Shown: positions 25,082 through 35,356, numbered from the stretch's first letter. The stretch: 64,000 bases of DNA from Pseudoxanthomonas jiangsuensis (GCF_010093185.1 NZ_PDWL01000003.1:124001-188000), one strand, 5' to 3'. Notes: generated from the sequence alone by a model not told the origin. Made by a program: numbers and translations.

Positions 25082-26008
25082 ATGAACACCGAACACGCCC
25101 ATGCCCGGCCGCTGCCGACCACCATCCCCGGGTACCTGGAGCAGCTGCGCCAGGCCCTGCGCGGTGCCGATCCGGCGCTGGTCCAGGACGCGCTGTACGA
25201 CGCCGAGGAATACCTGCGCTCGGAACTGGCCGAGCAGTCCGGCAAGGACGAGGCCGAGGTCATCGCCGCGGTCGCCGGCAGCTACGGCGCGCCGGAGGAG
25301 GTGGCCGACATCTACCGCCAGACCGAGGTCACCGTGAACCGCGCCCTGCGCCCGCCGCAGGCGCCGAGGCGGCGCTCGCTGGCCGGACGCTTCTTCGGCG
25401 TGGCCGCCGACCCCTACACCTACGGCAGCCTGTTCTACATGCTGCTGGCGCTGGCCACCGGCATCTTCTACTTCACCTGGGTGGTCACCGGCGTCAGCCT
25501 GTCGGCCGGCCTGCTGGTGCTGATCGTCGGCATCCCCCTGCTGCTGCTGTTCCTGATGTCGGTGCGGCTGCTGTCGCTGGTGGAGGGACGGGTGGTCGAG
25601 GTCCTGCTCGGCGAGCGCATGCCGCGGCGGCCGCTGTACACCCAGCGCGACAAGCCCTGGCTGAAGCGGATCGGCGAGATGTTCACCGACGCGCGCACCT
25701 GGAGCGCGATGGCCTACATGCTGCTGATGCTGCCGCTGGGCACCGCCTACTTCAGCATCGTGGTCACCTTGTTGAGCGTGGCGCTGGGCCTGGTGGCCGC
25801 GCCGTTCGCCCCGCTGTTCGGAGTCGAGGGCTACGTGCTGCACATCGACGGCGTGGACCTGCTGCAGGGCAACGCCTGGTGGGTGCTGCCGCTGCTCGCG
25901 CTGGCCGGGGTGCTGCTGCTGTTCGCCACCCTGCACCTGGCCCGCGGCGTCGGCCGCTTCCACGGCTGGCTGGCCAAGCACCTGCTGGTGCGCAACCCGG
26001 TGGTGTGA
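25082..26008 (+). CDS. Sensor-domain membrane protein paired with PadR
   Basis: A 308-residue protein. The cytoplasmic N-terminus (residues about 10-90; YLEQLRQALRGADPALVQDA, then YGAPEEVADIYRQ) is a DUF1700/HAAS-type helical domain. After it come four or more membrane spans (GSLFYMLLALATGIFYFTWV; LLVLIVGIPLLLLFLMSV; a pair near residues 215-240; a last one near 265-285), the arrangement of the putative Sensor domain family. The ATG at 25082 directly follows the padR stop. PadR-HAAS pairs are known as envelope-stress modules in other bacteria; equivalence here is inference. Confidence 0.82.
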   Translation: MNTEHAHARPLPTTIPGYLEQLRQALRGADPALVQDALYDAEEYLRSELAEQSGKDEAEVIAAVAGSYGAPEEVADIYRQTEVTVNRALRPPQAPRRRSLAGRFFGVAADPYTYGSLFYMLLALATGIFYFTWVVTGVSLSAGLLVLIVGIPLLLLFLMSVRLLSLVEGRVVEVLLGERMPRRPLYTQRDKPWLKRIGEMFTDARTWSAMAYMLLMLPLGTAYFSIVVTLLSVALGLVAAPFAPLFGVEGYVLHIDGVDLLQGNAWWVLPLLALAGVLLLFATLHLARGVGRFHGWLAKHLLVRNPVV

Positions 26009-26019
26009 ATGCAAACGGA

Positions 26020-26042
26020 AAGCCCCGCGCAAGGCGGGGCTT
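26020..26042. terminator. Bidirectional terminator between the sensor gene and phaZ
   Basis: An 8-bp stem AGCCCCGC/GCGGGGCT (26021-26028 with 26034-26041), flanked by AA and TT, lies between convergent genes and could serve both. Confidence 0.8.
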
Positions 26043-26070
26043 CTCGCTGATCGCGCTGGCGCAGCCGGCC

Positions 26071-27348
26071 TCAGCCGTCGTGCCGGGCGATGAAGTCGCG
26101 CACCTGCGGATAGACCTTCTCGCGCCAGCGGCGGCCGCTGAAGATGCCGTAGTGGCCGGCGCCCTCCACGGTCAGGTGCTGCTGCTTGGCCTTGGGGATG
26201 CCGGTGCACAGGTCGTGCGCCGCCGCGGTCTGGCCGACCCCGGAGATGTCGTCCAGCTCGCCCTCGATGCTCATCAGCGCGGTGCCCTTGATCGCCGCCG
26301 GCTTTACCAGCTCGCCGCCGACCTTCCACTTGCCGCGCGGCAGCAGGAATTCCTGGAACACCGTGCGGATGGTGTCCAGGTAGTATTCGGCCGGCATGTC
26401 CAGCACCGCGTTGTACTCGTCGTAGAAGCGGCGGTGCGAGTCGGCGTCCTGCAGGTCGCCCTTGACCAGGTCCGAATAGAAGTCCCAGTGCGACATGAAG
26501 TGGCGGCTGGGGTTCATGGCGATGAAGCCGGCGTGCTGCAGGAAGCCCGGGTAGACCTCGCGGCCCTGGCCCGGGTACGGCGGTGGCACCGTGTGGATGA
26601 CGTTGTTCTCGAACCACGACAGCGGATTGCGCGTGGCCAGGTTGTTGACCGCGGTCGGGCTGCGGCGGGCGTCGATCGGCCCGCCCATCATCACCAGCGA
26701 GCGCGGCACCGGCTCGCCGCGCGCGGCCATCAGCGAGACCGCGGCCAGCACCGGCACGGTGGGCTGGCACACGCTGATCACGTGCAGGTCGGCCGCACCG
26801 ATGTGGCGGATGAAGTCCTCGACGTAGGCGACGTAGTCGTCCAGGCCGAACGCGCCGTCCTCGGCCGGGACCATGCGCGCGTCGACCCAGTCGGTGACGT
26901 AGACCTTGTGGTCGCGCAGCAGGGTGCGCACGGTGTCGCGCAGCAGGGTGGCGTGGTGGCCGGACAGGGGCGCGACCACCAGCACCACCGGGTCGTCCTT
27001 GAGCGCGGCGATGGTGGCCGCGTCGTCGCTGTAGCGCTTGAAGCGCACCAGCCGGCAGAACGGCTTGCGCACCACCTCCTGCTCCAGCACCGGCACCTTG
27101 TGGCCTTCGACCTCGACCTCGTGGATGTTCCACGGCGGCTTCTCGTAGTCCTTGCCGAGCCGGTGCACCAGCTCGTTGCCGGCGGCCACCCGCTCGGCGC
27201 CCGGCAGCGAGGAGGCCCAGCTGGACGGGTCGGAGAAGATGCGGGCGTTGGCCTCGGCCAGGTGCACCCAGGGGGCCATCATCGCGCGGTTGAGTTCGTG
27301 CAGTTGGTAGAGCATGGAAATGCCACGCTTGCGCTGGGGTTGTTGCAT
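26071..27348 (-). CDS. phaZ: Intracellular polyhydroxyalkanoate depolymerase
   Basis: A 425-residue alpha/beta-hydrolase of the intracellular PHB depolymerase family, with no signal peptide. The nucleophile motif reads ISVCQPTVPV near residue 183, with Cys in place of Ser as in the PhaZ of Cupriavidus. Asp and His are expected near VEGELDDISGV and GAGHYGIFSGRRW. It would release hydroxyacids from storage granules. The start at 27348 has AGGA 7 nt upstream; an inner ATG at 27315 opens the conserved MLYQLHELNRAMMAPWVHLA and may be the start used in homologues. No PHA synthase gene is in the window. Confidence 0.92.
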   Translation of the reverse strand: MQQPQRKRGISMLYQLHELNRAMMAPWVHLAEANARIFSDPSSWASSLPGAERVAAGNELVHRLGKDYEKPPWNIHEVEVEGHKVPVLEQEVVRKPFCRLVRFKRYSDDAATIAALKDDPVVLVVAPLSGHHATLLRDTVRTLLRDHKVYVTDWVDARMVPAEDGAFGLDDYVAYVEDFIRHIGAADLHVISVCQPTVPVLAAVSLMAARGEPVPRSLVMMGGPIDARRSPTAVNNLATRNPLSWFENNVIHTVPPPYPGQGREVYPGFLQHAGFIAMNPSRHFMSHWDFYSDLVKGDLQDADSHRRFYDEYNAVLDMPAEYYLDTIRTVFQEFLLPRGKWKVGGELVKPAAIKGTALMSIEGELDDISGVGQTAAAHDLCTGIPKAKQQHLTVEGAGHYGIFSGRRWREKVYPQVRDFIARHDG

Positions 27349-27464
27349 TGCACCATCCTAACCCGGATCGGCCCGGGGCGGTGCGAGTGTCGCAAATCGT
27401 GGTGAGATCGTGGCATCCCGGCCGCGCGAACCGGCGGCACCGTGCGGCGCCGCCGGCCGTCCGG

Positions 27465-28187
27465 CTATTCGTCGCCGCGGCGCAGCCAGGCGTACAGCAC
27501 TCCGCCGAGGGCGCCGCCGACCAGCGGCGCGACCCAGAACAGCCACAGCTGGCCCAGCGCGCCGGAACCGGCGAACACCGCTACGCCGGTGGAGCGGGCC
27601 GGGTTCACCGAGGTGTTGGTCACCGGAATGCTGATCAGGTGGATCAGGGTCAGGGCCAGGCCGATGGCGATCGGGGCGAACCCGACCGGCGCCCGGCCGT
27701 GGGTGGCGCCCATGATCACCACCAGGAAGAACGCGGTCAGCACCACCTCGCACAGGAACGCGGCGCCGACGGTGTAGCCGCCCGGCGAGAGCACGCCGTA
27801 GCCGTTGCTGGCGAACGCGCCCGGCGCGCTGGGATCGATCGCGAAGCCGCCGCCGCCCTTGGCGATCTGCAGCAGGATGAAGCCGGCGGCGATCGCGCCC
27901 AGCACCTGGGCGACGATGTACGGCGCCAGGTCGCGCGCCGGGAAGCGGCCGCCGACCCACAGGCCGACGCTGACCGCGGGATTGAAATGGCCGCCGGAGA
28001 TCTGGCCGAAGGTGTAGGCGCCGGTCAGCACGGTCAGGCCGAAGGCCAGGGCCACGCCGACGAAGCCGATCCCGAGCGGGTTGCCGTCGCCGCCGAACTT
28101 CGCCGCCAGCACCGCACTGCCGCATCCGCCCAGCACCAGCCACAGCGTGCCGAGGAACTCGGCCGCGCATCGCTTGCTCAGAGTCAT
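27465..28187 (-). CDS. aqpZ: Aquaporin Z
   Basis: A 240-residue MIP-family channel with six membrane spans. Both pore NPA motifs are intact: HFNPAVS (Asn69) and SVNPARS (near residue 195). Cys22 and the narrow-filter residues typical of water-specific members appear present ([13 protein letters not shown]). The length matches AqpZ (about 230 residues). It allows rapid osmotic water flow across the inner membrane. A pirin-family gene lies 99 bp upstream on the same strand. Confidence 0.95.
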   Translation of the reverse strand: MTLSKRCAAEFLGTLWLVLGGCGSAVLAAKFGGDGNPLGIGFVGVALAFGLTVLTGAYTFGQISGGHFNPAVSVGLWVGGRFPARDLAPYIVAQVLGAIAAGFILLQIAKGGGGFAIDPSAPGAFASNGYGVLSPGGYTVGAAFLCEVVLTAFFLVVIMGATHGRAPVGFAPIAIGLALTLIHLISIPVTNTSVNPARSTGVAVFAGSGALGQLWLFWVAPLVGGALGGVLYAWLRRGDE

Positions 28188-28286
28188 GATCGATCGTCCC
28201 CATGGATAGCCCGCAACGGGCGAGCCGAGGGTACGCCTCCGCGCGCCGGCCGGCGTTGCGCTCCGGTTAAACGGAGCCGCGGCGGC

Positions 28287-29150
28287 TCAGCGCTGCGGCA
28301 GCGGGATGAACTCGTCGTCGCCCTCGATCCTGCCGAAGCGGCCGTCCAGCCAGTCCTGCTTGGCCTGCTCGATCCGCTCCTTGGAACTGGAGACGAAGTT
28401 CCACCACAGGTGGCGGTGGCCGTCCAGCGGCTCGCCGCCGAGCAGCATCGCCTTCAGCGGGGTCTTGGCCCGCAGCTTCGGCCGGGTGCGGGGATCGGGC
28501 AGGACCAGGTGCCGCGCCGGGATGTCGACGCCGTCCAGCTGGGCCTCGCCCTCGAGGATGTAGAGCGCGCGCTCGACGTGGCCGTGGTCGAGCGCCAGCT
28601 CGGCGTCCGGTTCCAGGTCGATGGCCACGTTGAGGGTGTCGGCGAACACCTTCACCGGCGACTCCTCGCCATAGGCGCGGCCGGCGATCACCCGCAGCCA
28701 GGCGCCGTCGCGGCGCTGCTGCGGCAGGGTGGCGGCGGCGTGGTGGTAGAACGCCGGCGCGGTCTCCTCGTGCGCCTTCGGCAGGGCCACCCAGGTCTGC
28801 ATGCCGTGGGCCAGGCTGCCGGCGGCGCGCTCGGGCGCCGGGGTGCGTTCGGAATGGGCGATGCCGCGGCCGGCGGTCATCCAGTTCACGTCGCCGGGGC
28901 GGATGACCTGCTCCGAACCCAAGGTGTCGCGGTGGTTGATCGCGCCCGACCAGAGGAAGGTGACGGTGGCCAGGCCGATGTGCGGGTGCGGGCGCACGTC
29001 CAGGCCGCGGCCGTGCTCGAACACCACCGGTCCCATGTGGTCGACGAACACGAACGGGCCGACGCTGCGCGCCTGGATCGTGGGCACTGCGCGGCGGACC
29101 ACGAAGCCGTCGCCGAGGTCATGCACGCGCGGTTCGATGATCGTGGTCAT
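28287..29150 (-). CDS. Pirin family protein
   Basis: A 287-residue bicupin. The N-terminal cupin has the metal ligands in [23 protein letters not shown] and the later His-Ser-Glu of IAHSERTP. The C-terminal cupin (about residues 160-250) lacks obvious ligands, as in other pirins. Homologues have quercetin dioxygenase activity in vitro or interact with regulators; the role here is not known. The [20 protein letters not shown] start is typical. On the 5' side, a REP doublet lies between this gene and nfi. Confidence 0.92.
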   Translation of the reverse strand: MTTIIEPRVHDLGDGFVVRRAVPTIQARSVGPFVFVDHMGPVVFEHGRGLDVRPHPHIGLATVTFLWSGAINHRDTLGSEQVIRPGDVNWMTAGRGIAHSERTPAPERAAGSLAHGMQTWVALPKAHEETAPAFYHHAAATLPQQRRDGAWLRVIAGRAYGEESPVKVFADTLNVAIDLEPDAELALDHGHVERALYILEGEAQLDGVDIPARHLVLPDPRTRPKLRAKTPLKAMLLGGEPLDGHRHLWWNFVSSSKERIEQAKQDWLDGRFGRIEGDDEFIPLPQR

Positions 29151-29260
29151 GGCGGGCTCCGTGGGCTGGCAGGCCGGGAGGATGGCACGGATCGCGCGGC
29201 CGCCGCCGCGCCGGCGGAGGGACGCATCGTTGCGTGCGTGTGCCTGGCATGCACACCCCT

Positions 29261-29365
29261 GTAGGAGCCGGTCTTGCCGGCGACCATGGAGGCGGACGGA
29301 TCGCTGGCAACCGGTTTCACGCAGACGTATCCGCCATGGCGGTCGCCGGCAAGACCGGCTCCTAC
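29261..29365 (+). repeat. GTAG-type REP doublet overlapping the end of nfi
   Basis: Perfect inverted 25-bp arms (29261-29285 and 29341-29365) begin GTAGGAGCCGGTCTTGCCGG read outside-in. Beyond the arms the pairing continues imperfectly (ATGGAGGCGGA with TCCGCCATGG). The right-arm GTAG (minus strand) contains the TAG stop codon of nfi (29362-29364). Confidence 0.88.
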
Positions 29366-30057
29366 GCCGGCTGGCGGTCGCGGCGCGAGGCCAGGCGGTC
29401 GGCCAAGCGGGTGGGCTCGGGCAGGCGGTAGCCGGCGAGGAAGCGCATCACCAGCTCCACCGCGCCCTCGAGCGAGACCCGGTGCCCGGGCGAGACGATC
29501 AGCGGATTGCAGCGCGGCTTGCTGCGCAGGGCGAAGCCGACCGTCTCGCCGCGGTGCACGATCGGACTGCGTTCGCCGGGCTGCGGCCCGGGCGGATCGA
29601 AGTGGCCGCAGAGCAGGCTCTTGCCCACGCCCAGGCTGGGCAAGCCGGTGGCCACGCCGAAGTGCGCGGCGATCCCCAGCCGGCGCGGATGGGCGATGCC
29701 CTGGCCATCGACCATGACCAGGTCGGGCGCGGCCGCCAGCATGCCCAGCGCTTGCAGCAGGGCCGGCAGCTCGCGGAAGCTGAGCAGGCCCGGCACGTAG
29801 GGCATCGAGGTCGGCACCCGCGCCACGTGCGATTCGAGCGGCTGCAGCGACTGCGCGTCGAGCAGGACCACGGCCGCGCGGGTGGTCGCGCCTTGGTCCT
29901 CGAAACCGACGTCGAAGCCGGCCACCGTGCGCAGCGGCTGCACGAAGCCGTCGGCGAGGGATACCCGCTCCGCGAGTCCGGCCTGCAGCGCGCGGGCGCC
30001 GGCGATGCTGCCGTCCCAGCCGGGGAAGGGATCGGACGCGGAGGCGGATGCGGTCAT
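29362..30057 (-). CDS. nfi: Endonuclease V (deoxyinosine 3' endonuclease)
   Basis: A 231-residue repair nuclease that cuts 3' of deoxyinosine in DNA. The metal-binding core is visible: [20 protein letters not shown] (first Asp), [18 protein letters not shown], and [32 protein letters not shown] follows. The start at 30057 ([16 protein letters not shown]) is the first methionine before the conserved core; a long upstream open frame is not coding. The stop codon TAG is part of a REP element head, so the last residues may be shaped by REP insertion. It is divergent from gpmA. Confidence 0.95.
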   Translation of the reverse strand: MTASASASDPFPGWDGSIAGARALQAGLAERVSLADGFVQPLRTVAGFDVGFEDQGATTRAAVVLLDAQSLQPLESHVARVPTSMPYVPGLLSFRELPALLQALGMLAAAPDLVMVDGQGIAHPRRLGIAAHFGVATGLPSLGVGKSLLCGHFDPPGPQPGERSPIVHRGETVGFALRSKPRCNPLIVSPGHRVSLEGAVELVMRFLAGYRLPEPTRLADRLASRRDRQPA

Positions 30058-30204
30058 GGCTCGATTATGGCCGTGGCCGGTGAAGCGCAGGCGATGGCGT
30101 GTCGTCGAACGACACCATCCGTGACAGCTGCAACGACCCCGGCGATCCTCGCGCCCCGCCGCTACAATCGGCCTCCCGCTTTTTCCCGTACCGGAGATCC
30201 CCCA

Positions 30205-30954
30205 GTGACCCGCAAGCTCGTCCTGCTGCGCCACGGCCAGAGCCAGTGGAACCTCGAGAACCGCTTCACCGGCTGGGTCGACGTCGACCTGACCGAGCAG
30301 GGCCGCACCGAGGCCGCCGCCGGCGGCGCGCTGATGCGCGAGGAAGGCCTGCGCTTCGACGTGGCGTTCACCTCCACCCTCAAGCGCGCCATCCGCACCC
30401 TGAACCTGGCGCTGGGCGAGCTGGACCAGGACTGGCTGCCGGTGCACAAGAGCTGGCGCCTCAACGAGCGCCACTACGGCGCCCTGCAGGGCCTGGACAA
30501 GGCCGAGACCGCCGCCAAGCACGGCGAGGAGCAGGTCAAGATCTGGCGCCGCTCCTACGACATCCCGCCGCCGCCGATGGCGCTGGACGACCCCGGCCAC
30601 CCGGCCAACGATCCGCGCTACGCCGGCCTCGACCGCCAGGCGCTGCCCTCGACCGAGTCGCTGGCCACCACCCTGGAGCGGGTGCTGCCGTACTGGCACG
30701 ACGCCATCGCCCCGCAGCTGAAGGCCGGCAAGACCGTGCTGGTCGCCGCCCACGGCAACTCCCTGCGCGCGCTGTACAAGTACCTCAACGAGGTGTCGCA
30801 GGAGGAGATCCTGGAGCTCAACATCCCGACCGGCATCCCGCTGCTGTTCGAGCTGGACGACGAGCTGAAGGTGGTCTCCCACCGTTACCTGGGCGACCCG
30901 GAAGCGGCGAAGCGGGCCGCCGAGGCGGTGGCCAACCAGGGCAAGGCGAAGTAG
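30205..30954 (+). CDS. gpmA: 2,3-bisphosphoglycerate-dependent phosphoglycerate mutase
   Basis: A 249-residue glycolytic enzyme that interconverts 3- and 2-phosphoglycerate. The phosphohistidine motif [16 protein letters not shown] (His10) and the second catalytic His in [15 protein letters not shown] are intact, as are [12 protein letters not shown] and the insert of the dimeric or tetrameric dPGM class. A GTG at 30205 is used, with GGAG 9 nt upstream. A TACAAT -10-like box at 30173-30178 gives a leader of about 20 nt. A strong terminator follows. It is a single-gene unit. Confidence 0.97.
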   Translation: MTRKLVLLRHGQSQWNLENRFTGWVDVDLTEQGRTEAAAGGALMREEGLRFDVAFTSTLKRAIRTLNLALGELDQDWLPVHKSWRLNERHYGALQGLDKAETAAKHGEEQVKIWRRSYDIPPPPMALDDPGHPANDPRYAGLDRQALPSTESLATTLERVLPYWHDAIAPQLKAGKTVLVAAHGNSLRALYKYLNEVSQEEILELNIPTGIPLLFELDDELKVVSHRYLGDPEAAKRAAEAVANQGKAK

Positions 30955-30984
30955 CGCTCGCACTCCCGTTCCCGGCTTCGAACG

Positions 30985-31015
30985 ACACCCGGCTCCGGCC
31001 GGGTGTTTTCGTTTC
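30985..31015 (+). terminator. Rho-independent terminator of gpmA
   Basis: A 9-bp stem ACACCCGGC/GCCGGGTGT (30985-30993 with 30998-31006) has a TCCG loop and is followed by TTTCGTTT. Confidence 0.92.
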
Positions 31016-31027
31016 GGCGCCCGGCTC

Positions 31028-31058
31028 TTGTGCAATGAGAGTGATTCGCATTTAATAT
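31028..31058 (+). promoter_or_regulatory. Fur-controlled promoter of the siderophore receptor locus
   Basis: TTGTGC (31028-31033) and TTTAAT or TAATAT (31051-31058) form a promoter. Between them lies a 19-bp site, AATGAGAGTGATTCGCATT (31034-31052), close to the Fur consensus of interleaved GATAAT-like hexamers. Fur-Fe2+ binding would block RNA polymerase. The leader to the first ATG is about 175 nt. Confidence 0.75.
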
Positions 31059-31237
31059 GCGCGCAGTTTCTGTCCCCTGGACGGGACAGGCGCCTGGCCC
31101 GCCAGGGCGCGCCGTGGTCCGGAACCCGGCAACTGGCAGTGGACTGCACGCGGCGGGAAGCCTTGGCCACCGGTACGCCGGCCCGTGTCTGCCCGCTTTC
31201 CCCCGGTCCGCCAAGTCTCTCCGTCGATCCGCATCCC

Positions 31238-33110
31238 ATGCTTCCGTCCTGCCTGCCGTGTCCCCTGGCTCCCCGCTCTTCCGCACCGGCGTCGGCGCAG
31301 CCTGGCCTGCGCGCGGCGATCGCCGTGGTCTTCGTCGCCATGGCCGCCGCCGCCCACGCGGCACCGCAGGAGGCGCGCGACGAGGCCGGCCGCGGCGACG
31401 CGCGCGACCCGGTGACCGAGCTGGATGCGGTGGCCGTGCACGGCGAGCGGCAGGGCCTGGGCCTGGACACGGTGGCCGGCCAGGGCGCCCTCGGCGCCAG
31501 GGCGCTGATCGACACCCCGTTCTCGGTGACCGTGGTCGATCAGGAGGACATCGCCCGGCGCCAGGCGGTCACCCTCGGCCAGATCTTCATCAACGACCCG
31601 TCCGTGACCACCGCCGATGCCGGCGGCACCACCAACTGGTGGGGCCTGAAGATCCGCGGCCTGGGCGTGCGCAGCTACTACGTCGACGGCGTGCCGATGC
31701 TGATGGAGTGGGGCGGCGAGTTCCCGGTCGAGGCGGTGGAATCGGTGCAGGCGCTCAAGGGCCTGGGTGGCTTCATGTACGGCTTCGGCTCGCCGGGCGG
31801 GATCATCAGCTACCAGCTGAAGAAGCCCACCGACGCGCCCTTGCTGGCCACCACCTTCGGCTACCGCAGCGACGGCGTGTTCTCGGCGCACGTGGACGCC
31901 GGCGGCCGGGTGGCCGGCGCCGGTTCGCCCGGCTACCGGATCAATGCCGCGGCCGAGCATGGAGAGGCCTACAACGGCGCGCAGGTCGACCGCGAGCTGG
32001 TCTCGCTGGCCCTGGTCCAGCCCCTCGGCGAGCGCCTGACCTGGCGGTTCGACGGCTTCCACGAGGACAGCCGCCTGGGTGGCGAGCCGATCCTGTTCTA
32101 CTGGGACCTGTACCAAGGCCGGCGCCCGCCCGCGCCGACCTACGACTACCGCGACGTGTCGGTGCGCAACGCGTTCTACAAGACCCAGACCGCGCACGCG
32201 ACCACCGGCCTGGAGTGGCGCATCAACGAGGCCTGGAGCGTGGACTTCAGCCTCGGCCACAGCCGCCGCGAGCACTACTCCAACAAGATGTTCGCCGACC
32301 TGCTCAACGCCGAGGGCGATTACTCGGGCAGCGCGTACAACTTCGCCGGCGTCCTGCGCAATACCTTCTCCCGCCTGCTGGTGCAGGGTCGGCTGCAGAC
32401 CGGCGCGATCGGCCACGAGCTGGCCCTGGGCGCCGACTACCAGCGCGCCACCGACCAGTGGGGCAGGGAGTGGTACTGGAGCAACGACTTCGACGGCAAC
32501 CTGTACCGGCCGCAGACGTTCCTGGTCACCCGCGACTTCGACTTCAGCCTGGAGCCGGTCAGCGCCGACACCCGGCAGAAGGCGCTGTTCGCCAGCGACA
32601 CCCTGCACCTGGGCCGGCATTGGCAGGCGGTGCTCGGCCTGCGCAGCACGGATTTCGAGATGCTCGACCTGGACGGCGACCCAGGCTACGACTCCGGCTA
32701 CGACGTCCGCGCGACCACCCCCACCGCGGCGGTGATCTACAAGCCGTCGGCGCGCACCGCGCATCGAGGACGTCTCGCCCGAGTACGCCGACTACCGCGG
32801 CAACCGCCCGGCCGGCGCCTCGCGCCTGCAGGCGCTGGCCAACGCCGAATACCGTGTGCCGGGGGTGCAGGGCCTGAGCCTGCACGGCAACGTGCGCTAC
32901 TTCGGCGATGCCTGGTACGCCGACGACAACCGCGTCTCCAGTCCGTCCTACGCCCTGGCCGGGGTCGGCTTCCAGTACCGCACCATCCTGGCCGGCCGCC
33001 CGGCCCTGCTGACCGGCAACGTCAACAACCTGTTCGACCGCAAGTACTGGCAGCTGGGTGCGCTGGGCGAGGCCCGCAACGGCTCGCTGAGCCTGCGCAT
33101 CGACTGGTGA
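31238..33110 (+). pseudogene. TonB-dependent siderophore receptor, disrupted by internal deletion and frameshift
   Basis: The first about 507 residues read cleanly: signal peptide to AAAHAAP, TonB-box and plug ([54 protein letters not shown]), then barrel strands to AVIYKPSART near 32757. From 32763 the barrel resumes in another frame (IEDVSPEYADYRGNRPAGAS) and runs to the expected C-terminus NVNNLFDRKYW...SLRIDW at 33107. Compared with family members of about 700-750 residues, roughly 110 residues of barrel are missing at the junction, and the frame is lost. The original frame runs on as nonsense to 33160. A deletion, rather than a base error, is the simplest explanation. It heads the Fur-controlled unit. 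Confidence 0.85.
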
Positions 33111-33167
33111 CCGGCCGCTCTCCTTCTTCCGAATTCCGCACCGCATTCAAGACAAGGTAACTCCCCC

Positions 33168-35356
33168 ATGATGTTCCCGACCCGCCTTTCCAACCGCCGC
33201 CCGGCCTCCCGCGCCCTGGCCGGCGGCCGCCTGCCGCTCGCGATCGCGCTCGCCCTGGCCTGTACCTCCGGTGCGGCGCTGGCCGCACCCCAGGATGCCG
33301 CCGGTGCAGCCACCGCCACCGCGACCGACCTGGACGCGGTGCTGGTGGTTGCCCAGCGCGCCGAGCGCGTCAGCAACGGCGCCACCAACCTCGACCTGGC
33401 GATCAAGGACACCCCGCAGTCGATCAGCGTGGTCAGTGCCGAGCAGATGCGCCAGTTCGGCGCCACCAGCGTCAACGATGCGCTGCGCCTGGCCACCGGC
33501 GTGCAGGTCGACGAATGGGAGACCAACCGCACCACCTACAGCGCGCGTGGCTTCGACATCCTCAACACCCAGCTCGACGGCGTCGGTCTGCCCAACGCTG
33601 GGGCGTGTCCACCGGCGCGTTCGACACCTTCGGCTACGAGAAGGTGGAGGTGATCCGCGGCGCCAACGGCCTGCTGACCGGCGTCGGCAACGCCGCCGGC
33701 ACCATCAACTACGTGCGCAAGCGCCCGACCAACGAGGCCCAGGGCTCGCTTGGCCTGAGCTATGGCTCGTGGGGCACGGTGCGCGCCGAAGTCGACTACT
33801 CGACCCCGTTCACCGACGACGGCCGCTGGGCCGGACGCGTGGTCGCCGCGCACGAGGACGGCGAAAGCTGGCTGCGCGCCAACGAGAACAGCCGCCACTA
33901 CCTCTACGGCGTGGTCGACGGCCAGATCGGCGAGAACGGCACCCTGACCCTGGGTTACTCGTACCAGCGGGCCAAGTCCGACGGCATCATGTGGGGCGCG
34001 CTGACCTTCATGGACAGCGACGGCACCCAGAACGCGTGGCCGACCAGCGCCTCGACCACCCAGGACTGGACCTACTGGGACACCACCAACCAGACCGCCT
34101 TCGCCGAATACGCCCACCAGCTCGGCCAGGACTGGCAGCTGAAGGTGTCGTACAACTACCGCCGCGCCACCGGCGACGAGAACATGTTCTACGCCTTCCT
34201 GCGCGACACGGACGAGGACGGCACCGCCGAGGCCCTGGATCCGGCCACCGGCCTGGGCCTGTACGGCTATCCGTGGGGTGGCAAGGACGAGGCGACCATG
34301 CACCTGGGCGCGGTCACCCTCAACGGCCACTTCGAGCTGTTCGGCCGCGACCAGGAGGCGATGCTGGGCCTGAGCGTGGCCCGCAGCGAATCGGACAGCT
34401 GGGAACGCAGCGCGGACTTCTCCTCGCCGGCCTGGGGCGCGCTGCCGCCGTTCCCGTACGCCGCCAACGCCATTCCCGAGCCGGCCTGGAGCGAGCTGTC
34501 GCTCTATTCGGTGCTGAACCAGCGCCTGAAGCGCGCGTTCGGCGCAACCCGGATCGCACTGAGCGAGCGGCTCAAGGCCATCGTCGGCGTCAACTACGCC
34601 GAGTACCGCCGCAACGGCAATTCGTATGCGCTGGCCTTCGACCAGACCACCCGCCACACCAGCCCCTACGGCGGCCTGACCTTCGACTTCAGCGACCAGG
34701 TCCTGGGCTATGTCAGCTATTCGGACATCTACCAGCCGCAGGACCAGGTCGACGCCAACGACCGCTACCTCGACGCCAGCAAGGGCGTGAACTACGAGGC
34801 CGGGATCAAGGCGCAGTGGCTGGACCAGCGGCTGCTGACCACCCTGGCCGTGTTCAAGGCCGACCAGCAGGGCCTGGCCACGCCCACCGGCGAGTACAAC
34901 GAGTTCGGCTCGACCATCTACGCCCCGGTGGACGTGCGCTCCAAGGGCGTGGAGCTGGAGGCGGTCGGCAGGCTCAACGACCACCTCGACCTGGTGTTCG
35001 GCTACACCGCGCTGAAGCTGGACGGCCTGAACGGCGACGACACCTATTCCTGGGTGCCGCGGCGTACCGCCAACCTGCTGCTCAGCGGCCGCCTGCCCGG
35101 CTACGAAGCGATCTCCTGGGGCGTCGGCGGGCGCTGGCAGAGCGACATCTTCAACGTCGAAGCCAGCGGCTTCCGCGTGCGCCAGGGCAGCTACCTGGTG
35201 GGCAACGCGTTCGCCGCCTGGGACTTCCTGCCCAATGCCACGCTCCAGGTCAACGTCAACAACCTCGGCGACGAGAAGTACATCAACACCCTGCGCTACA
35301 GTGGCTACTACGGCGCGCCGCGCAACTATTCGCTGAGCCTGAGCTGGCGGTTCTGA
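33168..35356 (+). pseudogene. Second TonB-dependent siderophore receptor, single-base frameshift
   Basis: Frame one gives a signal peptide (to ALAAPQ), LDAVLVVAQRAERVSNGATN, the plug start and TYSARGFDILNTQLDGVGLP, ending about 33596. Frame two continues from 33599 with WGVSTGAFDTFGYEKVEVIR, GANGLLTGVGNAAGTINYVR and a complete barrel ending SLSLSWRF. Restoring one base at 33597-33599 would give one protein of about 729 residues, a usual length for FpvA/FoxA-like receptors, with no other lesion. It is either a recent mutation or a sequencing error. AAGG lies 10 nt before the tandem ATGs. The adjacent first receptor gene is also broken. Confidence 0.87.

Noticed and set aside
32763..33160. Continuation of the first receptor in its original frame
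   Set aside because: The product turns into Arg/Pro-rich nonsense while the adjacent frame shows the true barrel end, so the lesion reading is preferred.
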